DNA from: CAG-390 sp045531455
Lineage (GTDB): Bacteria > Bacillota > Clostridia > Oscillospirales > CAG-272
Assembly: GCA_045531455.1 (NCBI GenBank)
Contig: JAZSEA010000120.1
Location: forward strand, 1-64,000
DNA: 64,000 nucleotides
Reading direction: 5' to 3'
In this document: piece after piece, positions 1 through 7,482 of the stretch
Position numbering within the stretch: the stretch's first letter is position 1
How the letters are laid out: each line of letters opens with the position of its first letter
Program-made: the position numbers and the translations under genes
The notes under the pieces: model-generated
Told to the model about the DNA's origin: nothing
Seen by the model: the letters and a program-made list of their open reading frames with translations, nothing else
Databases searched by the model: none

Positions 1-2551
1 TGAATTCGTCGTAAACCTTGGAAGCACCGAGATACTGTCCCCAGCCCTCGTTAAAAATGGTGTAATAACACACGCTGGGGTGATTGTAGAGTAAATCTGC
101 AAGCGCTTTTGAGCTGCCTTTAAAGTCGGTGTGACGGCGCGCGCTGACCGTATGGAAAAATCCGCGTCTCCACCCCGCGGTGGGAAGTGCGGTGTCAAAC
201 AGGAAGTCGTAATGGCCGCTGTTGAGCATATCTTGGAAAACAATCATTCCTTGCTTATCGCACTCATAATAGAATACGTCGGGTTCGACTTTGATGTGCT
301 TGCGCAGCATATTGAAGCCGAGCTCCTTCATTTTGAGGATGTCGAATTTATATCCTTCCGGCGTTGCGGGGGTATAGATTCCGTCGCTGTAGTAGCCCTG
401 ATCGAGCAGACCGTGGAAGAAATAGGGCTTTTCGTTGAGGGTTATATAGGATTTGTCACCTATCTTCGCCGTGCCGACTGTGCGGAGCGCGAAATAGGAT
501 CCGATCTTATCCTCGCCCGATTCAAGAGTGAATTCGTAGAGATATGGGTCTTCGGGAGTCCAGAGATGGGGATCATCAACCATTAATTCAAATTCATCGC
601 CCCCGAATCGGTATTGCTTGCCGTCTTTGAGGGTGATAATCTTTTCATCCGCGCCACCATCGATCTTGAATCTGACCGAATCGAGAGAGGGCGTCATCTT
701 GATATTGCGGATATAATTTTCGGGAACAGCCTCGAGCCACACAGCCTGCCAAATGCCGCTGATGGGAGTGTACCACATTCCGCCGCGGTCACGGCGTTGC
801 TTGCCGTAGGCGACCTCGGTGCTGAGATTATCGATAATGAGCACCTCGAGGGTGTTTTCACCGTCCGTGAGGTGATCGGTGATATCGAATTCAAAGGGAA
901 TATAGCCGCAAAGCGTGCGGGAGAAGGTCTTTTCACCAACGGTGATCAAAGCTTGCTGATCGATGGCACCGAAATGAAGGATGATGCGTTTGCCCTTCAT
1001 ATCCTCGGGTACGCAGAACTTTTTGATATATTTATATACCGCTTTCTTTTCAAGCTCGCGTTCGATCTCCGAAAGTCTCGACTCGGGCGGGAAGGGAATT
1101 TGAATTTTACCAACCGAGGATTCTTTTCCCTTTATGTCGATCAAGGAAAGCTCCCACTCGCCGCAAAGCGACATATAGGAATCGCGCTTCATCTGCGGAC
1201 GGGGATATTCGGTCCAATCGGTTGAGTTATCGTCCTCAAAGGGAGTGCGGAGATCCTTGCAGAGACGCGGTTTGTTGAAGAATTTAGATGCGATGAGAAG
1301 TATGAGCACAAGAACCGCGATCGGTACGAGTGCCGCGAGGAAGATGTTTTCGTTGGGAACGAAGGACTCCGTGCCGTCGTTGTTTACTATTTTTTCGGCG
1401 TTTGCAAGGACGGACTTTCCGATAAAGGGACCGATTATTCCGGGGAGGAGCACCTGCGAGAAGATGCGCACGCCCTGAAGTCTGCCCGCTTTATCCTCGG
1501 GCGTGAGCTCACGGATCTTCGCTCCGAAGACTGCCATACCCGAAAGGTAGCCGCACATCATAAGGAGCGAGCCGATGAAGACGGGGGCTTTGGTTTTGAA
1601 AATGAAGAGAACGATATATCCGAGAGCAAGCCACGCGAGTGAAAATGCGGAGGAGAATCCAAAGCCCTTCTTGTCGTAGACCTTGCCCCAGAAAGCCGTT
1701 GCGATCGATGCAAGAATGATCGCGGGAGCCATTACGAGGACGTAATCCGCCATGCCGAGCGAGACCTCGTAATATATAATAAGGTAGGGCATAAAGATCT
1801 GGATCGATATATTGAAGATAATGAACGCCGCGAGGTAGAAGTAGAACGCGGGATTTGATCTGACTGTCGAGGGCATAAATCCGTAAAAGACGTTCTTGAA
1901 GTATCCGGTTTCGGAGGGCGCGGGGCAGCGGTCCTCGATAATGAAGAGACCGAGGATGCCGATCAGAAGCGTTGCCGCACCGATGATTATGAAGATCTTG
2001 CTCCAGCTCTGCGGATCGCCGAGATCAAGCGACATAAAGCTGCCGAATACGACGAGGATGGCAACGAGCGGCATCATCGAGTTGATGCCCTCAACTGCAC
2101 CTCGGTTGGTCGAATCCGTCGAGTCGGTCAGCCAGGCATTGTACGCCGCATCGTTTGCCGACGAGCCGAAGAAGGTCATAAGGCAGTCGAGGATGATCGT
2201 CATAGTTACTCCGACAGCCGCCGCGCTTGTGACCGCGGGGAAGATGGCTTCGATATAGTCGAGCTTTAAGAGCGCGAAATAGTATATCGAGAAGCCCCAG
2301 AGGATGTAACCGCCGCAGATGAAGACCTTGCGCTTGCCGATGCGGTCGGAGAGCGCGCCGATGAAGACAGTCGTCAGCGTTGCCGCGACCGCGCTTGCAG
2401 CGACCATAAGCGAGATATCCTCGGCGGAGGCATTGAACATTTTGTAGATGAAGACGTTGAGATACATATTCTCAACGACCCACGCGATCTGTCCCATAAG
2501 TCCGAAAAGGACGAGCGCGAGCCAGAAGCGTCCCGAAAGTTTGGTTTTCAT
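1..2551 (-). CDS. MFS transporter fused in frame to a GH2 beta-galactosidase-like hydrolase (3' end outside window)
   Basis: I translated this strand codon by codon from the ATG at 2551 to position 1 and met no stop. Residues 1 to about 425 are a 12-helix MFS permease with the loop motif GALSDRIGKRK after helix 2 and a last helix near 408-424. After a short linker, residue ~450 onward reads as a glycoside hydrolase family 2 protein: the sugar-binding start PRPQMKRDSYMSLCGEWEL, the FDITDHLTDGENTL segment, then the TIM barrel up to FNEGW, where Glu835 would be the acid/base. The nucleophile lies beyond the window edge. No ribosome site precedes the GH2 part, so one polypeptide is expected. MFS proteins normally end in the cytoplasm, so the hydrolase should face inward and cleave the imported glycoside. 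The start has AGGAG upstream and a TTGACA/TAAAAT promoter. Substrate unknown. Confidence 0.85.
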   Translation of the reverse strand, partial: MKTKLSGRFWLALVLFGLMGQIAWVVENMYLNVFIYKMFNASAEDISLMVAASAVAATLTTVFIGALSDRIGKRKVFICGGYILWGFSIYYFALLKLDYIEAIFPAVTSAAAVGVTMTIILDCLMTFFGSSANDAAYNAWLTDSTDSTNRGAVEGINSMMPLVAILVVFGSFMSLDLGDPQSWSKIFIIIGAATLLIGILGLFIIEDRCPAPSETGYFKNVFYGFMPSTVRSNPAFYFYLAAFIIFNISIQIFMPYLIIYYEVSLGMADYVLVMAPAIILASIATAFWGKVYDKKGFGFSSAFSLAWLALGYIVLFIFKTKAPVFIGSLLMMCGYLSGMAVFGAKIRELTPEDKAGRLQGVRIFSQVLLPGIIGPFIGKSVLANAEKIVNNDGTESFVPNENIFLAALVPIAVLVLILLIASKFFNKPRLCKDLRTPFEDDNSTDWTEYPRPQMKRDSYMSLCGEWELSLIDIKGKESSVGKIQIPFPPESRLSEIERELEKKAVYKYIKKFCVPEDMKGKRIILHFGAIDQQALITVGEKTFSRTLCGYIPFEFDITDHLTDGENTLEVLIIDNLSTEVAYGKQRRDRGGMWYTPISGIWQAVWLEAVPENYIRNIKMTPSLDSVRFKIDGGADEKIITLKDGKQYRFGGDEFELMVDDPHLWTPEDPYLYEFTLESGEDKIGSYFALRTVGTAKIGDKSYITLNEKPYFFHGLLDQGYYSDGIYTPATPEGYKFDILKMKELGFNMLRKHIKVEPDVFYYECDKQGMIVFQDMLNSGHYDFLFDTALPTAGWRRGFFHTVSARRHTDFKGSSKALADLLYNHPSVCYYTIFNEGWGQYLGASKVYDEF

Positions 2552-2581
2552 AGTCAAAGCTCCTCTTGATTTATTGGTTTA

Positions 2582-2610
2582 ATTTTATCACAAAGCGCGG
2601 CTTTTGTCAA
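2582..2610 (-). promoter_or_regulatory. Promoter of the MFS-GH2 gene
   Basis: Read on the minus strand: -35 TTGACA (2610-2605), 17 bp spacer, -10 TAAAAT (2587-2582), then AGGAG just before the ATG at 2551. Confidence 0.75.
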
Positions 2611-2628
2611 TGATGATGACAAAAAACA

Positions 2629-2657
2629 TTGACTTTTCCTTATATTAGTGATATAAT
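2629..2657 (+). promoter_or_regulatory. Promoter of the isomerase/K+ uptake operon
   Basis: -35 TTGACT (2629-2634), 17 bp spacer, -10 TATAAT (2652-2657). It is back to back with the MFS-GH2 promoter, the two -35 boxes being only 18 bp apart, so one regulator could act on both. Confidence 0.8.
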
Positions 2658-2687
2658 TTATTTAATACTCTACACGGAGGTTCAAAA

Positions 2688-3407
2688 ATGGATTACGGTA
2701 TTCAGCTTTACAGCATACGCGACCTTGCAAAGGAGAATTTTGAAGAAGCCGTTGCGGCGGCATCGCGTATAGGATATTCATCTATAGAATTTGCGGGATT
2801 TTTCGGAAGAACTGCGGCAGAGGTGAATAAAGCTATGGACGATGCGGGCATCCGCATCATCGGCACTCACAGCGGATGGGGCGACCTTGCGAACGATTAC
2901 GAAAACACTCTTCGCTTCCACAAGGAGATCGGAAACAAGCATTATACGATCCCCGGCGCGGATCTTTCCACTCCCGAAAAGCTCAAGGATTTTGTTGAAT
3001 TTCTCAATTATATGACCCCGAAGCTTGCCGCAGAGGGCATCGAGCTTGCTTATCACAACCACGCGCGCGAGTTTATCGTCAACGATTTCGGTGTAAGGAC
3101 CCACGACGTTCTCGCCGCTGAAACAAATGTAAACTTCGAGATCGATACGTACTGGGCGTTCGTCGGTGGTGAGGATCCGGCAAAGGTCCTTGATAAGTAC
3201 GCGCACAGAATGTCGCTCATCCACCTCAAGGACGGAAGTGCCGCAGGTAAGGGCAAGTCGCTCGGACTCGGCGAGGCTCCTCTTGCGGAGATAGTTGCGA
3301 CAGCCAAGAAGCTCGGACTCTATATGATCGTTGAAAGCGAGGGACAGGAGCCGGACGGTCCCGCCGAGATCGGCCGCTGCATTGATTGGCTGAAGACAAA
3401 TGGATAA
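2688..3407 (+). CDS. Sugar phosphate isomerase/epimerase (xylose isomerase-like TIM barrel)
   Basis: 239 residues, a little short for the IolE/hydroxypyruvate isomerase-like TIM-barrel family. The family signature is visible: GIQLYSIRD at the start, IEFAG, GTHSGW, YHNHAREF (metal-binding His region), NFEIDTYWA (Glu/Asp ligand region), LIHLKDG, and a final IVESEGQ supplying the last carboxylate. These proteins isomerise or epimerise sugars with a divalent metal; the substrate cannot be read from sequence. The start has GGAGG eight bases upstream and a consensus promoter. Its last 8 bases overlap the K+ channel gene, so the two are translationally coupled, an odd pairing of sugar and potassium functions. 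The divergent MFS-GH2 gene suggests a link to glycoside use. Confidence 0.8.
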   Translation: MDYGIQLYSIRDLAKENFEEAVAAASRIGYSSIEFAGFFGRTAAEVNKAMDDAGIRIIGTHSGWGDLANDYENTLRFHKEIGNKHYTIPGADLSTPEKLKDFVEFLNYMTPKLAAEGIELAYHNHAREFIVNDFGVRTHDVLAAETNVNFEIDTYWAFVGGEDPAKVLDKYAHRMSLIHLKDGSAAGKGKSLGLGEAPLAEIVATAKKLGLYMIVESEGQEPDGPAEIGRCIDWLKTNG

Positions 3408-4773
3408 TTTACTGGTGGCGAATAATAAGAAACGCCGCAGACCTCTCGGTACGGCGGCGATAATGGCACTCGGATTCCTTGCGATCATCACGGTCGGCAC
3501 TATTCTTCTTATGCTTCCGATCTCGAGCGCATCAGGTGAGTTTACCTCACCTTTGACGGCGGCGTTTACCGCGGTCAGCGCAACCTGCGTGACGGGTCTG
3601 GTCGTAGTCGAAAGCGGACTGTATTGGAGCGTTTTCGGCAAATGTGTGATCATTTTGCTGATCCAGATCGGCGGACTCGGATTTATGACGATGGCGGTAC
3701 TGCTTTCCGTCATTATCAGACGCCGTCTCTCTCCCCGAGACCGCGTTCTCGTTGCCGCGTCTTACGGTATCACAGATTTCGGCGGGGTCAATGTGTTGGT
3801 TAAAAGGATACTTCTCGGCACACTTGCGATAGAAGGGGCGGGGGCGTTGCTTCTGTCTTTGAGATTTATACCCGATTACGGATTCGGCAAAGGACTTGCC
3901 TACAGCGCCTTTCACTCGATATCCGCTTTCTGCAATGCGGGATTCGATATCCTCGGAAACGGGGACTCGATGGGTGCGTACGCAAAGGATCCCCTCGTAA
4001 GCGTTACCCTGATGCTCCTTATTTTGCTCGGAGGCATCGGTTTCCCCGTATGGAACGAATTTATCGGCTACAAAAAGGGACAAAAGTTCAGCGTTTATAC
4101 GAAATTTGTGCTGATACTTTCTCTGATATACGTTGTTGGCGGTGCTCTGATCGTTGCGATCCTTGAATGGAATAATCCCGCAACACTCGGCGGAATGGGA
4201 TTTGGAGAGAAGATACTCAATTCATTTTTTCAGTCCGTGACGTGGAGAACGGCGGGATTTGCCGCTGTTGACAACGCAGTTCTTTCCGAAGGAACCAAAC
4301 TGGCGGGACTTTTCATGATGTTCTCCGGCGGTGCTTCGGCGTCTACCGCAGGCGGTGTCAAGATCGCGACGATAGGAATAATCATGCTCGCGGCTTATAC
4401 GGTTGCAGTCGGACGTAACGACATCAATTTTATGCGCAGAAGGATCACTATGGATACGGTTTTGCGCGCGCTTTCGCTTGTGGTCATTCAGCTGATACTT
4501 ACGGTTGTCGCAACACTGATATGTACCGCGGTATGCTCAAATATGGAGGTCTCAGGTATAGACCTTCTTTACGAGGTGATTTCCGCCGGAGCTACCGTAG
4601 GACTGACCGCCGGACTTACGCCCTCCCTGCCCGCCGCGGCAAAGATAGTCTTGATGTTTATGATGTATTTCGGACGTGTCGGAATTTTGACTGTGACCTG
4701 CTCACTTATGGGAAGAAGCGCGCAGACAAGCTCTGCTTTGCGCTACCCCGATGCGAATATTTTGATAGGATAG
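3400..4773 (+). CDS. TrkH/KtrB-type potassium uptake channel subunit
   Basis: 457 residues, normal for KtrB/TrkH family membrane subunits. All four selectivity-filter loops can be seen: SATCVTGL (first), SAFCNAGF (second), TWRTAGF (third) and GATVGLTAGL (fourth), each followed by a pore helix pair. The protein moves K+ (sometimes Na+ coupled) across the membrane and needs an RCK-domain partner, which is the next gene, 7 bp downstream. The ATG at 3400 overlaps the isomerase stop; it has no strong ribosome site of its own, so coupled translation is likely. A basic N-terminus (KKRRRP) precedes helix 1. Family assignment is firm; whether it is KtrB or TrkH is not resolved. Confidence 0.92.
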   Translation: MDNLLVANNKKRRRPLGTAAIMALGFLAIITVGTILLMLPISSASGEFTSPLTAAFTAVSATCVTGLVVVESGLYWSVFGKCVIILLIQIGGLGFMTMAVLLSVIIRRRLSPRDRVLVAASYGITDFGGVNVLVKRILLGTLAIEGAGALLLSLRFIPDYGFGKGLAYSAFHSISAFCNAGFDILGNGDSMGAYAKDPLVSVTLMLLILLGGIGFPVWNEFIGYKKGQKFSVYTKFVLILSLIYVVGGALIVAILEWNNPATLGGMGFGEKILNSFFQSVTWRTAGFAAVDNAVLSEGTKLAGLFMMFSGGASASTAGGVKIATIGIIMLAAYTVAVGRNDINFMRRRITMDTVLRALSLVVIQLILTVVATLICTAVCSNMEVSGIDLLYEVISAGATVGLTAGLTPSLPAAAKIVLMFMMYFGRVGILTVTCSLMGRSAQTSSALRYPDANILIG

Positions 4774-4780
4774 GTGAAAA

Positions 4781-5434
4781 ATGAAAAGCTTTTGTATTAT
4801 TGGACTCGGTAAATTCGGAACATCGCTTGCAAACGCGTTGGTTTCAGCCGGCAAGCAGGTTATGATAATTGATAACGATACCGAAAAGGTTACGATGGTT
4901 GCTGACTGCGTAACCAACGCCGTTATCGGAGATGCGACGAATATGAATCTTCTCAAAACCTCGGGCGTTGCGGATTACGATTGCGCCGTTGTCTGTATGA
5001 CCGAGAATATCAGCGACATTATTTTGGTCACGATCCAGCTCAAGGAGCTCGGTGTCAAACACGTTATCGCCCGCGCGGTCAACGACGGACACAAAAAAGT
5101 ACTTGAACATATCGGTGCCGATGAGATCGTGTATCCCGAGTATGATATGGGGCAGCGTCTTGCATTCAGATTATCACATTCTTCGATTACTGATTTTGTG
5201 CAGTTCAAGGGTTATAAGGTCGTCGAGATGGTCGTTCCCGAGGCGTGGGTCGGTAAGGATCTCATAACACTCAATCTACGCAAGGCGTACGGCGTCAACA
5301 TAATCGCTGTCAGATATATCGACGGAAGGATCGACGTTTCCCCCTCGCCTACAAGAGTATTCAACTCGGGTGAGATCGTTTCGGTCGTCGGCGACGATAA
5401 GGATATCGAACTTATGACGGGAAAGGTCAAGTAA
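4781..5434 (+). CDS. TrkA/KtrA-type RCK regulatory subunit of K+ uptake
   Basis: 217 residues, a single RCK unit as in KtrA. Residues 1-135 form the Rossmann nucleotide-binding part with IIGLGKFGTSLA at the start and the acidic IIDND at the end of the second strand, which binds the nucleotide ribose. Residues ~140-217 form the RCK C-terminal (TrkA_C) part. It sits on the cytoplasmic face of the adjacent channel and gates it with ATP/ADP or NAD(H). It follows the channel gene by 7 bp and shares its promoter. Its stop overlaps the end of the convergent small gene 5427-5852 by 8 bp, and no separate terminator fits between them. Confidence 0.92.
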   Translation: MKSFCIIGLGKFGTSLANALVSAGKQVMIIDNDTEKVTMVADCVTNAVIGDATNMNLLKTSGVADYDCAVVCMTENISDIILVTIQLKELGVKHVIARAVNDGHKKVLEHIGADEIVYPEYDMGQRLAFRLSHSSITDFVQFKGYKVVEMVVPEAWVGKDLITLNLRKAYGVNIIAVRYIDGRIDVSPSPTRVFNSGEIVSVVGDDKDIELMTGKVK

Positions 5435-5852
5435 TATTTTTCATGATCAAATTCAGCAGATCGCGTTCACCCGCGGTCTGCTTTTTTTCTTTGCTCCGTA
5501 AAGAATGCCAGAGATCGCGCGCTTTTTTGAGGCGGCGGTATACGGTTCTGTCGTCGCAATGAAGCTCGTCGGCGAGGCGGCGCACACGGAGCGTGATCTC
5601 GTTTACACGCAACCTGCGCGATGCGCCAAAAAAATAGACGTCCCTGACCGCGCGGAGAGCGATCGTGTCACCCGAAAGCTCGAGAAGACGCAGAGCATCG
5701 AAGACCGCGAGCATATCGAGCGCGGCGTGATCGCTGCAGATCCCGCGTATTCGGCAAATTATTCCGATCGCGGATTCCGAGCCGCAAAGCCCGAGCCGCG
5801 CATATGTCCTGAAAGCGCGGACCGCCGCCTCATCCTTCGGATCTTTTTTCAT
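5427..5852 (-). CDS. Small HTH protein of unknown function behind an SOS-box-like operator
   Basis: 141 residues, not recognised as a named family. The N-terminal ~80 residues are Ala/Arg-rich and helical. Residues ~85-125 contain a helix-turn-helix-like stretch (ADELHCDDRTVYRRLKKARDLW), similar in style to sigma region 4 or phage ArpU-type proteins. The start has a perfect AGGAGG seven bases before ATG and a consensus TTGACA/17/TATAAT promoter. An almost perfect palindrome containing GAAC-N4-GTTC lies between the -10 box and the ribosome site, which suggests LexA control. I infer a DNA-binding protein induced by DNA damage; a role in a cryptic mobile element cannot be excluded, but no other such genes are nearby. 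The 3' end overlaps the K+ operon end. Confidence 0.6.
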   Translation of the reverse strand: MKKDPKDEAAVRAFRTYARLGLCGSESAIGIICRIRGICSDHAALDMLAVFDALRLLELSGDTIALRAVRDVYFFGASRRLRVNEITLRVRRLADELHCDDRTVYRRLKKARDLWHSLRSKEKKQTAGERDLLNLIMKNIT

Positions 5853-5861
5853 AATACCTCC

Positions 5862-5881
5862 TATAGAACAGATGTTCTATA
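5862..5881. promoter_or_regulatory. SOS-box-like palindrome (LexA-type operator)
   Basis: TATAGAACA-N2-TGTTCTATA type palindrome (9 of 10 arm bases match) containing GAAC-N4-GTTC, the core of Gram-positive LexA sites. It starts 3 bp downstream of the TATAAT box of the small HTH gene, a position where a repressor would block transcription. LexA itself is not in the window. Confidence 0.55.
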
Positions 5882-5883
5882 TT

Positions 5884-5912
5884 ATTATACCACATAATTA
5901 TGAGAATGTCAA
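5884..5912 (-). promoter_or_regulatory. Promoter of the small HTH gene
   Basis: Minus strand: -35 TTGACA (5912-5907), 17 bp, -10 TATAAT (5889-5884): a full consensus promoter that would be very strong without the operator directly downstream. Confidence 0.8.
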
Positions 5913-5924
5913 GAGTTTGTGATG

Positions 5925-6253
5925 AATGCAAAATGCAGAATGCAAAATGCAAAATTGATGTAGCTTTTCGAGCCTTGCTCGAAAAGCATATTACAATAAT
6001 TCTGTTTTGTCTTAATAATCCTTTGTCAGGTTTAAACCTATAATAAGTAAATAGAAAAATCGAGATGTAACGGAGCAAAAGCCTCAAAACATCTCGATCT
6101 TTATTATACATTAATTATTTGTTCAGCCAAACCGTGGGTTGTAATGATACGACGGATTATCAAGCAGATACAAAATTATTATCAATAATTTCCGAGCGAA
6201 GCGACGGAAATTTTCCTCAATTTTGCATTCTGCATTTTGCATTCTGCATTTTT
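5925..6253. repeat. MITE-like element with ATGCAAA terminal arrays and central stem-loop (element C)
   Basis: 329 bp without a gene. The ends are inverted arrays of the heptamer-like unit AATGCAA/AATGCAG (5925-5956 and 6219-6253). Inside are a hairpin of TAGCTTTTCGAG type at 5962-5990, a second one (AATTTCCG arms) near 6188-6214, and a central stem-loop with CATCTCGAT arms around 6058-6098. The minus-strand core (AACAAATAATTAAT, stem-loop, TTTTTCTATTTACTTAT, CTGACAAAG) matches the core of the element at 10718-10940. It abuts the stop of the SGNH gene at 6256. Confidence 0.65.
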
Positions 6254-6255
6254 AT

Positions 6256-7467
6256 TCACTCCGGCAAAAGGCTTCCGTCCGCAAGCATATGCAGATCCTT
6301 TTCGTGGATGAAGCAGATGACGTATGCGGGGTCGGTCTTTCCGATGACCGTCGGATTGAGCTCAGGGGAGGTGCGGTAGATGGTGTTGCCGAACGTGTTC
6401 GAGAAATAGTCGATCATAATGATCTTATCCCATTCGGAGGAGAACTGAAACTGGATCCTCGGCATTGTCGGAAGCTCATCCTTGTAGTTTCGCTTCGCGT
6501 ATGCCATATCGTATTCGTAATCCTCGAAGCTCAGATAGATCTGATACTTCTGCACAAAGTCGGTCGAGAGAGATACGGTCCTGTTCTTGATCTCGTTTTC
6601 GAGGCTTGTTTTTCTGGCAAGAACCTTTCCCACGGTCGTATGATGGACGAGGTCTCCCGCGTTGAGCTCGACGGGCGTGATCTCCTTGCGAATAAATGAA
6701 GGAAGCTTGTTGATGACTGCGCGGTAGGCGTAATAGGCACCGCGGCTGTTGAGCGAATCCTCGGTATTGTTGTAAAGCTCGCCGTTTTCCTTTGCGGCGT
6801 GGAGCGCATCGGTAAGGTCAAGATAGTTCTGAACAGCTCTCTTGCCGAGATAGCGCGTTACCGTCTTCAGCCTCGTATTCTCGCTGATATTACCCATATA
6901 ATCCGGCATGAGCTCGTGATAGACCGTCTGGGAGTTGGGTATTATGATGAAATAGATCTCCGTGCCGTGCTCTCTGTATTCCTCGGTAAGCTCGCTGATG
7001 CCGTTGAAATAGCGGTTAAGCTCGATGTCGGTAGGCTTGAGCTCGCCGAAATAGTCGGCGACGTAGCTGTATCCCGTTTCTTCATCAACGGTCGGGAAGA
7101 GAAATTCGCCGTCACCGAGAAGAACCTCGGACGTTGGCAGGCGGTTGAAAAGATTGTAGTCTACCTTGATTATATTGCCTCGGATCTTTTTTGAGAGATA
7201 AAAGGTATCCGCGAAATCAGAGATAATGATGTTCGGGTGGCTCTCGCCGTCGTAATAGTCGTCGACAAGCTCCTCCGAGCCGAGGTATGCCGAAACGCCG
7301 ATATTGACAAGGAAGGAAAGCAGTATTCCGACAAAGAGTACGATGATGATCACGCCGAGCGCGCGAGAGCTCTTGCCGACGGGAAGAATGTTTTCTATAT
7401 GCGATTCGTTGCCGATGTTGAGTCCCAGGGGCTCATTCTGCTTGTAAAGCTGCTGCGGCGCGTTCAT
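6256..7467 (-). CDS. AlgJ/AlgX/DHHW-family SGNH-like membrane protein with degenerate active site
   Basis: 403 residues with one N-terminal membrane helix (36-57) and an extracytoplasmic domain of the DHHW/AlgX type that usually works with an MBOAT acyltransferase to O-acylate polysaccharide. Family landmarks: LLGDGEFLF (117-124), YFIIIPNSQTVYHELMP (172-188), and GAYYAY (243-248). In active relatives GAYYAY is preceded by TDHHWT; here that place reads TEDSLN (235-240). The catalytic Ser of the DSF block is also missing: the place reads MIDYFSN (351-357). So the fold is kept but the Asp/His and Ser residues appear lost. AAAGGAGA precedes the ATG, which lies 15 bp after the MBOAT gene. A binding or scaffold role is inferred. 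Confidence 0.75.
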   Translation of the reverse strand: MNAPQQLYKQNEPLGLNIGNESHIENILPVGKSSRALGVIIIVLFVGILLSFLVNIGVSAYLGSEELVDDYYDGESHPNIIISDFADTFYLSKKIRGNIIKVDYNLFNRLPTSEVLLGDGEFLFPTVDEETGYSYVADYFGELKPTDIELNRYFNGISELTEEYREHGTEIYFIIIPNSQTVYHELMPDYMGNISENTRLKTVTRYLGKRAVQNYLDLTDALHAAKENGELYNNTEDSLNSRGAYYAYRAVINKLPSFIRKEITPVELNAGDLVHHTTVGKVLARKTSLENEIKNRTVSLSTDFVQKYQIYLSFEDYEYDMAYAKRNYKDELPTMPRIQFQFSSEWDKIIMIDYFSNTFGNTIYRTSPELNPTVIGKTDPAYVICFIHEKDLHMLADGSLLPE

Positions 7468-7482
7468 TTTGTTCTCCTTTCA

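Noticed and set aside
1187..1300. Separate translation of the GH2 part from an internal ATG.
   Set aside because: No ribosome site precedes any ATG there, and the frame runs on from the transporter without a stop.
5427..5852. Remnant of a prophage or integrative element around the SOS-like gene.
   Set aside because: No integrase, structural or replication gene is near and the flanks are ordinary chromosomal genes; only the operator style hints at it.
5925..5960. Short direct repeats of AATGCAAAATGCAG resembling a CRISPR fragment.
   Set aside because: Units are 7 bp without spacers, and the copy at 6219-6253 is inverted; no cas genes. They are the ends of a MITE-like element.
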